A stretch of DNA of 64,000 nucleotides from Catellatospora sp. TT07R-123 (GCF_018327705.1 NZ_BNEM01000002.1:4092001-4156000); one strand, 5' to 3'; counted from the first letter of the stretch, positions 54,735 to 63,489 are shown. Notes: a model not told the origin generated them from the letters alone. A program made the numbers and translations.

Positions 54735-55514
54735 TCAGGCGGCCGGCCCGGCGTGGTACGGGCGGCCGCGCACGCCCGCGCGGCGGCCGTACGAGATGGT
54801 GGCGACCCGCGGCGCCGGGATGGCCGCCGCCTCCTCCGCGGCCAGCGAGTCCGCCCGCGCCTGGAGCTCGGCCAGGGCGCACTGCGCCCGCAGCAGCTCC
54901 TCCTGGAGCAGCCGGGCCGCCTCGCGCCGGGCCTCGGCGCGGCGGTGCTGGGCCAGCCGCACCTGGGCCTGCTGCTCGGCCAGCCAGGCGGCCTGCCGTT
55001 CGTCGGCGCGACGGCGCCGGGCCGAACGCAGCGCCTGCCCGCGCAGGTGGGCCACGTACAGCAGCAGGAGCGAACCGGTGACCGCGAGGCTGATCAGGAA
55101 CCCCGGGCCGACCAGGGCGACCCCGGCGAGCTGGACCAGGTTGAGCAGGATAAGCCCGGCGAGCAGGCGGCGGCGCCGGTAGACGGCGGGCCGGTGGCGG
55201 CGGCGCGGGGCGCGGCGCTTGGCCCGTTCCCCGGCACTGACCAGGCGCAGCGGGTTGCGCTTGCCGGGAGCGGAGGAGGCCGGGGCCGAGCCGGGCGGCG
55301 CGGAGACGGGGACGGCCGTCAGCGCCCGCGGCGGGTTGACCGGGCGTCGGCCCGGCACAGTGCGGCGGCGGCGCCGGCGCGACAGCACCCGCGCGGTCGA
55401 GATCGCCCGCTCCGCCACCAGCCGCTCGGTGGCGTCGTACCGGCGCACCAGCGCCGGGGCCAGGGCGAGCAGGCCCGCAGCGGCGAGGACGGCGAGGAGC
55501 ACCGAGGTCGGCAC
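54735..55514 (-). CDS. SepX/GlpR-like division membrane protein
   Basis: 259 residues. One helix at the very N-terminus (VPTSVLLAVLAAAGLLALAP), a basic Pro-rich loop of about 90 residues, two central helices (about 115-160), and a C-terminal coiled coil rich in Ala, Arg and Glu (about 165-225, ERQAAWLAEQQAQVRLAQHR). Position (last of galU-glp-rimJ-x) and topology match SepX of Streptomyces and GlpR of Corynebacterium, the membrane receptor of the gephyrin-like protein Glp; sequence identity cannot be measured here. GTG at 55514 follows GGGAGGGGTGAGG; ATG 55532 and 55553 are alternatives. Confidence 0.8.
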   Translation of the reverse strand: MPTSVLLAVLAAAGLLALAPALVRRYDATERLVAERAISTARVLSRRRRRRTVPGRRPVNPPRALTAVPVSAPPGSAPASSAPGKRNPLRLVSAGERAKRRAPRRRHRPAVYRRRRLLAGLILLNLVQLAGVALVGPGFLISLAVTGSLLLLYVAHLRGQALRSARRRRADERQAAWLAEQQAQVRLAQHRRAEARREAARLLQEELLRAQCALAELQARADSLAAEEAAAIPAPRVATISYGRRAGVRGRPYHAGPAA

Positions 55515-55639
55515 CCTCACCCCTCCCGTCATCTTGTTACGGCGTCCTTGCATCGGCCACCGTAAGACTTCAGTCAGGCGAGCCTACGGGCGTGATCACA
55601 TGATTGCGCAACGCCACACCGGTCGAAGGTGAGGGCAAA

Positions 55640-56260
55640 TCAGCCGCGCAGCCGCCGCCAACGGGCCAGCAGTCCGCCCTCGGCGGCGACGTCTTCCCAG
55701 GTCAGCGCATATCCGATGTGATCACGCCAAGCGCCGTCGATGAACATGTAGTGCGGGTGGTAGCCCTCTTCGCGAAAGCCGAGCTTCTCCACCACGCGGC
55801 GGCTGGGCTTGTTCTCGGGGCGGATGTTGACCTCGACCCGGTGCAGCCGTCCGGCGCCGAACGCGTGGTCGACGACGAGCGCCACCGCGGTCGGCATGAT
55901 GCCGCGCCCGGCCGTCCGCGAGTCGATCCAGTAGCCGCAGTACGCCGACGAGAAGGCGCGGCGCACGATGCTGCCGAGGTTGATGTGCCCGACGAAGCGC
56001 TCGCGGGTGCCGTCGCGTACGCAGATGGCGAACGGCATCGACTCGCCCTCCTTGGCGGCGCGCTTCATCGCCCGGCGGATCAGCCGGAACGCCGCCGGAG
56101 AGTTGAGCTCGGCCCAGGTCGCGGGCGGGGTCGCCTCCCACTGGCGCAGCCAGCCCTCGTTGTAGGCCCGCACCTCGACCCACTGCCGCAGGTCCCGGCG
56201 CTGGTACGGGCGCAGCACGACGTCGCCCTCACTGAGGACGGCGGGAAACCCGATGTTCAT
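55640..56260 (-). CDS. rimJ: RimJ-type GNAT acetyltransferase
   Basis: 206 residues, GNAT fold of the RimJ/RimL branch that acetylates N-termini of proteins. VVLRPYQRRDLRQWVEVRAY is the typical start, CGYWIDSRTAGRGIMPTAVAL the acetyl-CoA motif and HRVEVNIRPENKPSRRVVEKLG the end. ATG at 56260 overlaps the glp stop as ATGA. The ortholog position in M. tuberculosis (Rv0995, rimJ) is the same; the actual substrate in this lineage is not known. Confidence 0.9.
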   Translation of the reverse strand: MNIGFPAVLSEGDVVLRPYQRRDLRQWVEVRAYNEGWLRQWEATPPATWAELNSPAAFRLIRRAMKRAAKEGESMPFAICVRDGTRERFVGHINLGSIVRRAFSSAYCGYWIDSRTAGRGIMPTAVALVVDHAFGAGRLHRVEVNIRPENKPSRRVVEKLGFREEGYHPHYMFIDGAWRDHIGYALTWEDVAAEGGLLARWRRLRG

Positions 56261-57552
56261 CGACGCCGGTCCAGCAGCAGGACGTCCACAGTGGACCCCG
56301 CAGCCGCCGTCGTCACCCGTTCTCCGAGGACAAGCAGTCCATTCGCCTCAGCCATGCCCGCCAGCGTACGGGGGCCGCCCGCCAGCGGCTGCACCGTGTA
56401 TCCGCCGCCGCGGCGCTCGGCCACCAGCGCGGGGCGGAACTCGCGCAGCCCGCCCGGTGAGGAGACGGTTTCCAGCAGGTGGCCGCGTACCGAGGGGCGG
56501 AAGACGGGTTCGGCGCCGGCCAGCACCTGGATCACCGGGCGGGCGAGCACCTCGAAGCCGATCAACGCCGCACCCGGGTCGCCGGGCAGGCACACGATCG
56601 GCACCTCCTCGGCGGCGCCGACGGTGCCGAAACCGAGGGTGCCGCAGGGGTAAAGCGACACGTCGGTGAAGGTGACCATCCCCGCGCGGCTGCCGTCGCG
56701 ACGCGACAGGATGCGCCGGACCATATCGCCGGGGCCGGTGCCCGAGCCGCCGGTGGTGATGATCAGGTCGGCGCGCAGGGTCTGGTCCTCCAGCAGCGCG
56801 CGCAGCGCCTCCGGGTCGTCGTCGCAGATCCCGACGCGGTACGCGTGCGCGCCCGCTTCGGCGGTGGCCGCGGTGAGCGCGTGCGAGTTGACGTCGACGA
56901 CCTGGCCGGGCTGCGACAGCCGCCCCGCCTCGACCAGCTCGTCGCCGGTGGAGACGATCACGACCCGCGGGCTGGGCCGCACCACGACGTGGCCGATGCC
57001 GCTGGCGGCCAGTGCCCCGACCAGGGCGGGAGTCACCGTGGTGCCCGCGCGCGCCAGCACGGCGCCCTCGGCCACGATCTCCCCGGCCCGCCGTACGCCG
57101 TAGCCGCGCTTGACCGGCTGGTGCACCTCGACGGCGGCCATGCCCTCGTCGGTCCACCGCACCGGCACGACCACGTCGGCGGCCTGCGGCAGCGCGGCCC
57201 CGGCCGCGACGGAGAAGCAGGCCCCGGGCGTGAGCCGGGCGGGGCGCCAGCTGGCGGCGGCCAGGTCGCCGACGACGTTGAGCCGGGCCGGGCGGCCGGG
57301 AGCGGCGCCCGCGACGTCCTCTGAGCGGGCCGCGTACCCGTCGATCGCGGCGTGGTCGAAGGCCGGGTAGGGGTGCGTGGCCGTGATGTTGTCGGCCAGC
57401 ACGTTGCCGTGCGCCTGGGTCAGGTCCAGATCCAGCGCCGGCAACGCCCGCAACCTGCGCAGCACGCTGCCCAGGTAGTCGGCGAGAGGCGTCAGCTCAC
57501 CCTCAGGAACCGGGTCGAGGTGGTCCGGACTGGACCTGACCGTGGCGGTCAT
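56257..57552 (-). CDS. glp: Gephyrin-like MoeA-fold protein Glp
   Basis: 431 residues with MoeA domain order: N-terminal (about 20-180, with PYPAFDHAAIDGYAARSEDV), MoCF-binding domain (about 185-330, VVIVSTGDELVEAG and IITTGGSGTGPGDM) and C-terminal beta domain. Canonical MoeA inserts molybdenum into molybdopterin; in Corynebacterium the paralog in this gene context (Glp) instead binds FtsZ and the membrane receptor GlpR in cell division. The context here is the same, so the division role is favoured, but molybdenum activity cannot be excluded. It lies one base after galU. Confidence 0.88.
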   Translation of the reverse strand: MTATVRSSPDHLDPVPEGELTPLADYLGSVLRRLRALPALDLDLTQAHGNVLADNITATHPYPAFDHAAIDGYAARSEDVAGAAPGRPARLNVVGDLAAASWRPARLTPGACFSVAAGAALPQAADVVVPVRWTDEGMAAVEVHQPVKRGYGVRRAGEIVAEGAVLARAGTTVTPALVGALAASGIGHVVVRPSPRVVIVSTGDELVEAGRLSQPGQVVDVNSHALTAATAEAGAHAYRVGICDDDPEALRALLEDQTLRADLIITTGGSGTGPGDMVRRILSRRDGSRAGMVTFTDVSLYPCGTLGFGTVGAAEEVPIVCLPGDPGAALIGFEVLARPVIQVLAGAEPVFRPSVRGHLLETVSSPGGLREFRPALVAERRGGGYTVQPLAGGPRTLAGMAEANGLLVLGERVTTAAAGSTVDVLLLDRRR

Positions 57553-57553
57553 G

Positions 57554-58516
57554 TCAGGCAGCCCCCGCGGGCCCGTCCAGACCGGCGACGAATGCCTTCA
57601 GCCACTCCCTGAAGGCCGGGCCGAGGTCGGTGCGCTGGCTGGCGAGCTGTACGACCGCCTGGAGGTAGCCCAGCGGCATGCCGGTGTCGTAGCGGATGCC
57701 GCGGTAGACGATGCCGTGCACCGGGGTGCCCTCGGCCAGCATCAGCGCCATGGCGTCGGTCAGCTGGATCTCGCCGCCGCTGCCCGGCTTGGTGCGGCGG
57801 ATCGCGTCGAAGATCGTGCCCGGCAGCACGTACCGGCCGACCACGGCGAGGTTGCTCGGGGCCTGGTCGCGGGCGGGCTTCTCGACCAGCCCGGTCACCC
57901 GGACCACGTTGTCGACGTCGGCCAGCTCCGGCTCGGCCGGGCTCACCGAGGCGATGCCGTAGCGGTTGACCTCGTCGTCGGGGACCTCGATGAAGGCGAG
58001 CACGATGCCGCCGGTGCGCGCCTGGAGGTCGAGCATCTGCGGCAGCAGCGGGTCGTCCTCGGCGGTGAACTCGTCACCGAGCAGCACCGCGAACGGCGCG
58101 TCGCCGACGTGCGACTCGGCATAGGAGACGGCGTGCCCGAGGCCCAGCGGCTCGCCCTGGCGACAGGTGTAGATCTCGGCGAGCTCGGACGTGCCGCGTA
58201 CGGCGGCCAGGCGCTCCATGTCGCCCTTGGCCTCCAGCCGCGCCTCCAGGTATGGCTGGCGGTCGAAGTGGTCGACCATGCTGGTCTTGCCGCGACCCGT
58301 GATGAGCAGGACGTCGTTGATCCCGGACCGCGACGCCTCCTCCACGATGTACTGCAGCACGGGCCGGTCCACGACCGGAAGCAGCTCCTTGGGCACCGCC
58401 TTGGTGGCAGGTAGGAACCGGGTGGCCAGGCCCGCGGCGGGAATGACCGCCTTGGTGGCCCGCGGTCCACGGACAGTGGCTTGCGTAGGCTGCGCCTTGG
58501 GGGTGTGCTCCGACAT
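57554..58516 (-). CDS. galU: UTP-glucose-1-phosphate uridylyltransferase
   Basis: Makes UDP-glucose for envelope glycans and, through GalE, UDP-galactose. 320 residues with the nucleotidyltransferase start KAVIPAAGLATRFLPATKAV, PKELLPVVDRPVLQYIVEEA, AVLLGDEF and the sugar-binding GLVEKP. ATG at 58516 lies nine bases after the diguanylate cyclase stop. First gene of the galU-glp-rimJ-sepX operon. Confidence 0.96.
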   Translation of the reverse strand: MSEHTPKAQPTQATVRGPRATKAVIPAAGLATRFLPATKAVPKELLPVVDRPVLQYIVEEASRSGINDVLLITGRGKTSMVDHFDRQPYLEARLEAKGDMERLAAVRGTSELAEIYTCRQGEPLGLGHAVSYAESHVGDAPFAVLLGDEFTAEDDPLLPQMLDLQARTGGIVLAFIEVPDDEVNRYGIASVSPAEPELADVDNVVRVTGLVEKPARDQAPSNLAVVGRYVLPGTIFDAIRRTKPGSGGEIQLTDAMALMLAEGTPVHGIVYRGIRYDTGMPLGYLQAVVQLASQRTDLGPAFREWLKAFVAGLDGPAGAA

Positions 58517-58525
58517 GTCGCGAGA

Positions 58526-61099
58526 CTAACGGCCCCGAGCCTGCCTGGGGGCCTGTGGGCTGCTCGACGCGCCGCCAGTTGGACACAGCACGCTGCCGAC
58601 CACCGCGACCTGGAACGTGTCACGCCCGGCGCCCTTGGCCGCGTACAGGGCGTCGTCGGCCGCCTGGAGCACCGCTGAGCCGTTCTGGCCGTGGTCGGGC
58701 AGCACCGCCAGACCGATGGAGACGGTCACGTTCACGAACAGGTCCTCGACCCCGTCGCGCGACGGCACCACGATCGGTTCCCGACGGACGGACTCGCACA
58801 GCCGCTCGGCCACGGCGATGCCGCCGACCTCGTCGGTCTCGGGCAGCAGCACCACGAACTCCTCGCCGCCGTGCCGGAACGCCACGTCGACCTCGCGGAT
58901 CTCGTACCGGATGCGCTGGGCGAACTCGGCCAGCACGGCGTCGCCGGCGGCGTGGCCGTAGCTGTCGTTGATCTCCTTGAACCGGTCGAGGTCCAGCGCC
59001 AGCACGCACAGGCGGCGGCCGAAGCGGGCCGCCCGCTCGGACTCGCGGCGCAGCGACTCGCGCAGCGAGCGGTAGTTGAACAGGCCGGTCAGCGGGTCGG
59101 TGACCGACAGCCGCTGCGCCTCCTCGTGCACCCGTACGTTGTCGACGGCCACCGCGGCCTGCCCGGCGAACGTGCGCAGGGTGACCAGGTCGGCGTCGTC
59201 GAACTCGTCGCGCCCCAGCCGGTCGTAGAGCGCCAGCACGCCCCGCGCGCCGGGCAGCGCGCCCGGCGGCAGGTAGCCCGCGTCGGCCAGCCCCGGCGCC
59301 GAGAACGGCACCACCATGTACGTGCGGCACGCCGGCTCGCCCGGGTCCAGCAGCAGCCCGTCACGGTCGACCCGACCGAGGCTGGGCACGCCGGTCGCGG
59401 CGACCGCGCCGGTGAGCCCCGAGCCGTACGGCACCCGCAGCGTCCCGCGCTCGCCGGTGGTCCACGACTCGTCCAGGCCCTCGGTGCACTGCCCGATCAG
59501 CGCCCCGGTCGCCGGGTCGGCCAGCAGCACCACGCCCGCCGAGGCGCCGGTGGCGTGCCGGGCGGTCTGCAGGATCACCCGCAGGATCCGGTCGAGGTCG
59601 TGCGTGCCCGCCAGCGTGTCCCCGAGCACGCCCAGGTGCCCGCGCAGCTGGTCGCGGCTGGCCGTCAGCGCCGCCACGTACGTCTGGAGCTCGCGGGTCA
59701 TGTGGTTGAACGCGATGGCCAGCCGCCCGAGCTCGTCGTCGCCGCGTACCGGCACCCGGGCCTCCAGGTCCCCGCCCGCGACCCGGTCGGCGGCGGCCGC
59801 CAGCTCGACCACCGGGCTGGTCGCGGTGCGCGCCAGCCACCAGGCGACGGTCACGGCCATCACCGCGGTCAGCAGCACCACGCCGATGAGCAGCACGTAC
59901 ATGCCGGTCGGCGGGCGGGCGGGCAGCGAGACGGCCAGCGGCAGCGGCTCGCCCGCGACCGGCCCGAGCCGGGACACGAGGTGGCCGTTGGGGGCGGTGG
60001 CCACGGCGCCGTCGCCCAGCGCGCGGGCCAGCCCGGTCACCGCGGCCACGTCGGCGTCGCCGACGGTCGTGTGCAGCGCCTCGTCGTCGGCCGCGGCGGC
60101 GGTCTCCTGGGGCGCGGGGTCCAGCGCGACGACCTGCCCGTCGTCGGCGGTGTCGGTCGCGTCCGCGGGTGTGTCCGCAGGATCGGCGGTGTCCGTCGCC
60201 GGGGTCGGGGCGTCCCCGGCGCCGCCGGCCTGCCCGGACGGCTGCCCGGACGGCTGCTCGGCCGCGTCGCCGGGGTTGCCCGGGTTGGTCTGGTCGCCCG
60301 GCTCGGCCAGCGGACCGGCTCCGGTCGGCAGGCCGTCGATCCCGGCCCCATCGGCCGTGGGCTGGCCGTCCTGCGGCTGGCCGTCCTGCGGCTGGCCGTC
60401 CTGCGGCTGGCCGTCCTGCGGCTGGCCGTCCTGCGGCTGGCCGTCCTGCGGCTGGCCGTCTGCCGGTGCGGCGGCGTCGGGGTCGGGCTTGGCCTCAGCC
60501 TCGGCGGCGACGTCGTCGGCGGCACCGGGGTCGGCCGGGTCTGCGGCCGGGCCGGTGCCGCGGGCGCCGTCGGGCAGGCCGGAGCCGGGCAGCAGGGTCA
60601 GCTGCGCGCCACCGGCCTGGGCCAGGCGCTGGATCAGGTCGGCGTCGACGGCGACCGCCGCGGCGACGCTGCCGCCGTCCTTGCCGGGCAGCGGCACGCG
60701 GGCCGACAGGGCCTCGTAGCCGCCGATGAGGTCGGCGCGGACCTGCGGATCCGGCCCGGCGCAGTCGGCCCAGGGCGGGGGCGGCGCCTGGCGCGTGGTG
60801 TCGCCGCTGGTCCCGCCGTCGATGTGGACGCCCGCGGCCAGGCCGGTGCCGACCAGGTGCTCGGCGACGGCCATGCGCCGGTCGCCGGGTGCCGCGGCGA
60901 CGGCCTCGGCGACGGCGCGCAGCTGGCCGCAGAGCGAGCCGACGGCGGTGCGCACGGCGCCCGCGGCGACGGACAGCCGCTCGTCGGCCCGCTCATGGGA
61001 GACGGTGCTGACGGTCGTGCCGACGAAGAAGGCGCCGAGCAGGACAGGACTGAGGACCACGGCCAGGAAGGCGGTCGTGAGCCGTGCGCGCAGTGTCAC
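58526..61099 (-). CDS. Membrane-bound GAF-GGDEF diguanylate cyclase with repeat-bearing sensor
   Basis: 857 residues. Helix 1 (about 10-30), a large extracytoplasmic region (about 30-398) with a low-complexity part (180-340) containing six PQDGQ-type repeats (about 216-246), helix 2 (about 400-422), HAMP (about 421-473), GAF (about 495-655) and a GGDEF domain (about 665-832). The active site GGEEF (744-748) is intact, and REVD (735-738) exactly five residues before it is the allosteric inhibitory RxxD site, so product-inhibited c-di-GMP synthesis is expected. No EAL domain. GTG at 61099 follows GGGGTGA. Nine bases before galU, so probably co-transcribed with the division cluster. Confidence 0.92.
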   Translation of the reverse strand: MTLRARLTTAFLAVVLSPVLLGAFFVGTTVSTVSHERADERLSVAAGAVRTAVGSLCGQLRAVAEAVAAAPGDRRMAVAEHLVGTGLAAGVHIDGGTSGDTTRQAPPPPWADCAGPDPQVRADLIGGYEALSARVPLPGKDGGSVAAAVAVDADLIQRLAQAGGAQLTLLPGSGLPDGARGTGPAADPADPGAADDVAAEAEAKPDPDAAAPADGQPQDGQPQDGQPQDGQPQDGQPQDGQPQDGQPTADGAGIDGLPTGAGPLAEPGDQTNPGNPGDAAEQPSGQPSGQAGGAGDAPTPATDTADPADTPADATDTADDGQVVALDPAPQETAAAADDEALHTTVGDADVAAVTGLARALGDGAVATAPNGHLVSRLGPVAGEPLPLAVSLPARPPTGMYVLLIGVVLLTAVMAVTVAWWLARTATSPVVELAAAADRVAGGDLEARVPVRGDDELGRLAIAFNHMTRELQTYVAALTASRDQLRGHLGVLGDTLAGTHDLDRILRVILQTARHATGASAGVVLLADPATGALIGQCTEGLDESWTTGERGTLRVPYGSGLTGAVAATGVPSLGRVDRDGLLLDPGEPACRTYMVVPFSAPGLADAGYLPPGALPGARGVLALYDRLGRDEFDDADLVTLRTFAGQAAVAVDNVRVHEEAQRLSVTDPLTGLFNYRSLRESLRRESERAARFGRRLCVLALDLDRFKEINDSYGHAAGDAVLAEFAQRIRYEIREVDVAFRHGGEEFVVLLPETDEVGGIAVAERLCESVRREPIVVPSRDGVEDLFVNVTVSIGLAVLPDHGQNGSAVLQAADDALYAAKGAGRDTFQVAVVGSVLCPTGGASSSPQAPRQARGR
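60371..60460. repeat. 15-bp in-frame tandem repeat (VNTR)
   Basis: Six exact copies of CTGCGGCTGGCCGTC plus a partial copy at 60359-60370, inside the diguanylate cyclase gene. Each unit adds five residues (PQDGQ), so copy-number changes keep the frame and alter only the length of the external linker. Confidence 0.95.
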
Positions 61100-61178
61100 A
61101 CTTCACCCCTTGAAGTCATCCGAGTCAACGCCGGACGCCTCCACGGGGATGCGACGCTAGCGGGTATATGAGGGTTTT

Positions 61179-61838
61179 ATGGGCATATCGGGCACGCCCG
61201 CCGACGGGCATCAGGCCGGAGCCGACGGACAACCGCAGGCCAAGCAGGACGTACGCCGGGAGGTGCTCGCGGCCCGGCGCGAGCTTTCCGCCGCGGCGGT
61301 CGAGGCGGCGGCGGCCGGGATGCTGGACCGGCTCGGCGCGCTGCTGGCCGGGCGCCGCGGGCTGACCGTCTGCGCGTACGTGCCGATCGGCCGCGAACCC
61401 GGCGGCCCCGACCTGCCCGAGCGGCTGGCCGCCCGGCCCGCCGTGGCCCGGTTGCTGCTGCCGGTGCTGCAACCCGACCTGGACCTGGACTGGGCCGCGT
61501 ACACCGGCCCGGCGTCGCTGGCCGAGGCGGCGCGCGGCCTGCGCGAGCCGGTCGGACCAGCCCAGGGCCGCGCCGCGATCGCCGGAGCCGACCTGGTGCT
61601 GGTGCCCGCCGTCGCGGTGGACCGGTCCGGGGTGCGGCTGGGCCGCGGTGGCGGCAGCTACGACCGGGCCCTCGCACGGGTGAGCCTCGCCACACCGGTC
61701 GCGGCTCTGCTGTACGACACCGAACTGCGCGACCGCCTCCCCGCGCAGGAGCACGACCAGCGGGTGCACGTCGTGGTCACGCCCGTGCGGACGGCCTGGC
61801 TGCGCCCGGTGCCGGGCTGGTCGCCGCCGGACGTGTGA
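61179..61838 (+). CDS. 5-formyltetrahydrofolate cyclo-ligase
   Basis: Converts 5-formyl-THF to 5,10-methenyl-THF with ATP. 219 residues with a hydrophilic N-terminal extension of about 20, then KQDVRREVLAARREL (substrate/ATP start), VCAYVPIGREPGGP and the phosphate-binding loop GVRLGRGGGSYDRALAR. ATG at 61179 follows GAGGG. Divergent from the diguanylate cyclase; in mycobacteria the ortholog is divergent from galU itself, so the cyclase gene is inserted between them here. Confidence 0.93.
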   Translation: MGISGTPADGHQAGADGQPQAKQDVRREVLAARRELSAAAVEAAAAGMLDRLGALLAGRRGLTVCAYVPIGREPGGPDLPERLAARPAVARLLLPVLQPDLDLDWAAYTGPASLAEAARGLREPVGPAQGRAAIAGADLVLVPAVAVDRSGVRLGRGGGSYDRALARVSLATPVAALLYDTELRDRLPAQEHDQRVHVVVTPVRTAWLRPVPGWSPPDV

Positions 61839-61928
61839 TCGGCGACAGACACTTGGCAGGTCACGGCCGCGTCAGGCACTATTGGCACTCGGTATACCAG
61901 AGTGCCAGAAATGATCATGGAGGGGAAC

Positions 61929-62246
61929 GTGCCCACCTACCAGTACGCCTGCACCGCGTGCGGCCACCAGCTGGAGGCCGTGCAGTCGTTCGCGGACGAA
62001 CCGCTGACGCAGTGCCCGACCTGCGAGGGCACGCTGCGCAAGCTCTTCTCCGCGGTCGGCGTGGTCTTCAAGGGGTCCGGCTTCTACCGCACCGACTCGC
62101 GCGGCGGGTCCGGCAGCAGCCCGGCCTCCGGCAGCAGCTCGTCCTCGACCTCGACCTCGTCGAGCGGCTCGGCCAGCTCCGCCGGGTCGTCGACCCCGGC
62201 CGCCTCGACCTCGTCGAGCAGCAGCTCGACCAGCTCCGCCGCCTGA
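61929..62246 (+). CDS. FmdB-family zinc-ribbon protein
   Basis: 105 residues: an N-terminal zinc ribbon with two CxxC pairs (YACTACGHQ, then QCPTCEG) as in the FmdB/regulatory-protein family, followed by FSAVGVVFKGSGFYRTD and a long Ser/Thr/Ala tail (about 70-105). Role unknown; members are often near formamidase or in folate/gene-regulation contexts. GTG at 61929 is preferred because GGAGGGG lies 3-5 bases upstream; ATG at 61902 and 61914 are upstream alternatives. Confidence 0.85.
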   Translation: MPTYQYACTACGHQLEAVQSFADEPLTQCPTCEGTLRKLFSAVGVVFKGSGFYRTDSRGGSGSSPASGSSSSSTSTSSSGSASSAGSSTPAASTSSSSSSTSSAA

Positions 62247-62330
62247 TCGACCGAACGGGCACGACCAAGCTTTATGCCCGTTTTGGGCTATAGTACGGCC
62301 GTGCCCGAACTCTCGTGCCCGGCCCGCTGA

Positions 62331-62504
62331 TCAGTCCCAATGCGGCGGACGATCATCCAGCAGCCGGTCGTCGTTGGTCCACGACCGCTCGCCCCAGTGC
62401 CGATCGGTGTCGTCGCGCGTCTGCTCCGGCAGCACCGCGACCTCGTCGTCGAGTTCCACGATGCGGTCGTCGTCGCGGCTGCCATGGGAGGCGTCAGTGC
62501 TCAC
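62331..62504 (-). CDS. Small acidic hypothetical protein
   Basis: 57 residues, strongly hydrophilic: STDASHGSRDDDRIVELDDE, then VAVLPEQTRDDTDRHWGERS and ending DDRPPHWD. Probably partly disordered. GTG at 62504 with TACGCT (62516-62511 on the minus strand) six bases upstream supports a leaderless transcript. Short, but the promoter, codon bias and lack of overlap with other genes support it. Function unknown. Confidence 0.6.
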   Translation of the reverse strand: MSTDASHGSRDDDRIVELDDEVAVLPEQTRDDTDRHWGERSWTNDDRLLDDRPPHWD

Positions 62505-62510
62505 CCCAGC

Positions 62511-62516
62511 AGCGTA
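62511..62516 (-). promoter_or_regulatory. -10 box of the small acidic protein, leaderless
   Basis: TACGCT on the minus strand, six bases before the GTG at 62504. Confidence 0.5.
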
Positions 62517-62563
62517 GAGCCAGCGGTCCGGCCCGGCCTGCCGGGCTGCCGCGGGGACGCGCC

Positions 62564-62845
62564 GTGAGCGGCGACGACTACTGGCGCCGCCCCGAGCCCG
62601 GGAACGCGGCGAACAGCGCCGAGTCCGCCGCGCCGCACTACGCGGGCCCGCCCGAGACCGTCCCGGCCGCACCGGACTGGCAGCCCGGCTGGACGCCGCC
62701 GCACCAGCCGCCGCGCCGCCTGCCCGAGCTCGACCACGACGCGATCGACCGGGCCGAGCAGCGCGCCGACCGGTTCACCTACGCGGTCGCGCTGGCGGCC
62801 GGGATCATGTTGCTGATCGTGGCGTGCGCGCAGTGGCGCGGCTGA
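62564..62845 (+). CDS. Small single-pass membrane protein
   Basis: 93 residues: a Pro/Ala-rich soluble N-terminus (DDYWRRPEPGN to WTPPHQPPRRL), an acidic helix (ELDHDAIDRAEQRADRF) and one C-terminal helix (TYAVALAAGIMLLIVACAQW), so tail-anchored. GTG at 62564 follows GGGGAC. Function unknown. Confidence 0.7.
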   Translation: MSGDDYWRRPEPGNAANSAESAAPHYAGPPETVPAAPDWQPGWTPPHQPPRRLPELDHDAIDRAEQRADRFTYAVALAAGIMLLIVACAQWRG

Positions 62846-62846
62846 C

Positions 62847-63332
62847 TCAGATGCTGCCCCAGACGATGTGCGCGCCGGTGTCGCCGGTCTTGAAGACGTA
62901 GTAGCCGGTCGCACCGGCCACCAGCAGCGAGATCACGACGATGCCGTACGTCAGGCTGCGCGAGGCCGGGGTCGCCGGCTTCTTGCCCGCGGCGGTGCAG
63001 ATCAGCACCAGGAACAGCGACAGCACCCCGAGCGCGGTGCCGGTCCAGGCCGCCACGTCGCCGAACTTCGCGTGCGTGCCCACCTGGGAGATGATCTCCT
63101 GCGGGTAGTTCTTCGCGATCAGGGTCTTGAGCAGCTCCTCGCCGCTCAGCTTGGCGAACCACAGGGCGGCCGGGGCGGCCACCGCCAGCGCCACCACGGT
63201 CCAGCCCAGGAACCGCCGCGCCGGGGGGACCAGCGAGTACACCACGACCGAGAGCACCAGCAGCGGCCCGAAGATCACGGCCGCGTGCACGAGCAGCGGG
63301 TGAGCGGGCAGGCCGAGCAGCTCGTTGAACAC
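62847..63332 (-). CDS. DUF2231 membrane protein
   Basis: 161 residues, four helices; the first carries HPLLVHAAVIFGPLLVLS, the conserved His pattern of the DUF2231 family, thought by some to bind haem, and the fourth ends in GATGYYVFKTGDTGAHIVWG with another His. A link to the neighbouring Fur regulator and haem or iron biology is possible but only inferred. GTG at 63332 has a perfect AGGAGG four bases upstream. Confidence 0.85.
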   Translation of the reverse strand: MFNELLGLPAHPLLVHAAVIFGPLLVLSVVVYSLVPPARRFLGWTVVALAVAAPAALWFAKLSGEELLKTLIAKNYPQEIISQVGTHAKFGDVAAWTGTALGVLSLFLVLICTAAGKKPATPASRSLTYGIVVISLLVAGATGYYVFKTGDTGAHIVWGSI

Positions 63333-63453
63333 CGTGCCTCCTGGGTCGCGAAAGCTCTTCGCCAATGGTTTCAGGCTGAGCGTAGACCCGGTGGTGCCAC
63401 TGAGGTAGAGGAGAAAAACGACGTGTCCCGGGCCACCTAATTCCGCGCTCTTC

Positions 63454-63482
63454 TTGAGCTGCTCCAACTTGACTGCTGAAAT
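63454..63482 (+). promoter_or_regulatory. Promoter of the Fur-family gene
   Basis: TTGAGC (63454-63459) and TGAAAT (63477-63482) are 17 bp apart; initiation would fall on the ATG at 63490, giving a leaderless mRNA as is known for furA in mycobacteria. Confidence 0.5.
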
Positions 63483-63489
63483 GGTGTTC

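Noticed and set aside
60359-60460. Possible CRISPR or regulatory repeat array
   Set aside because: It is an in-frame coding repeat of 15 bp inside the diguanylate cyclase gene.
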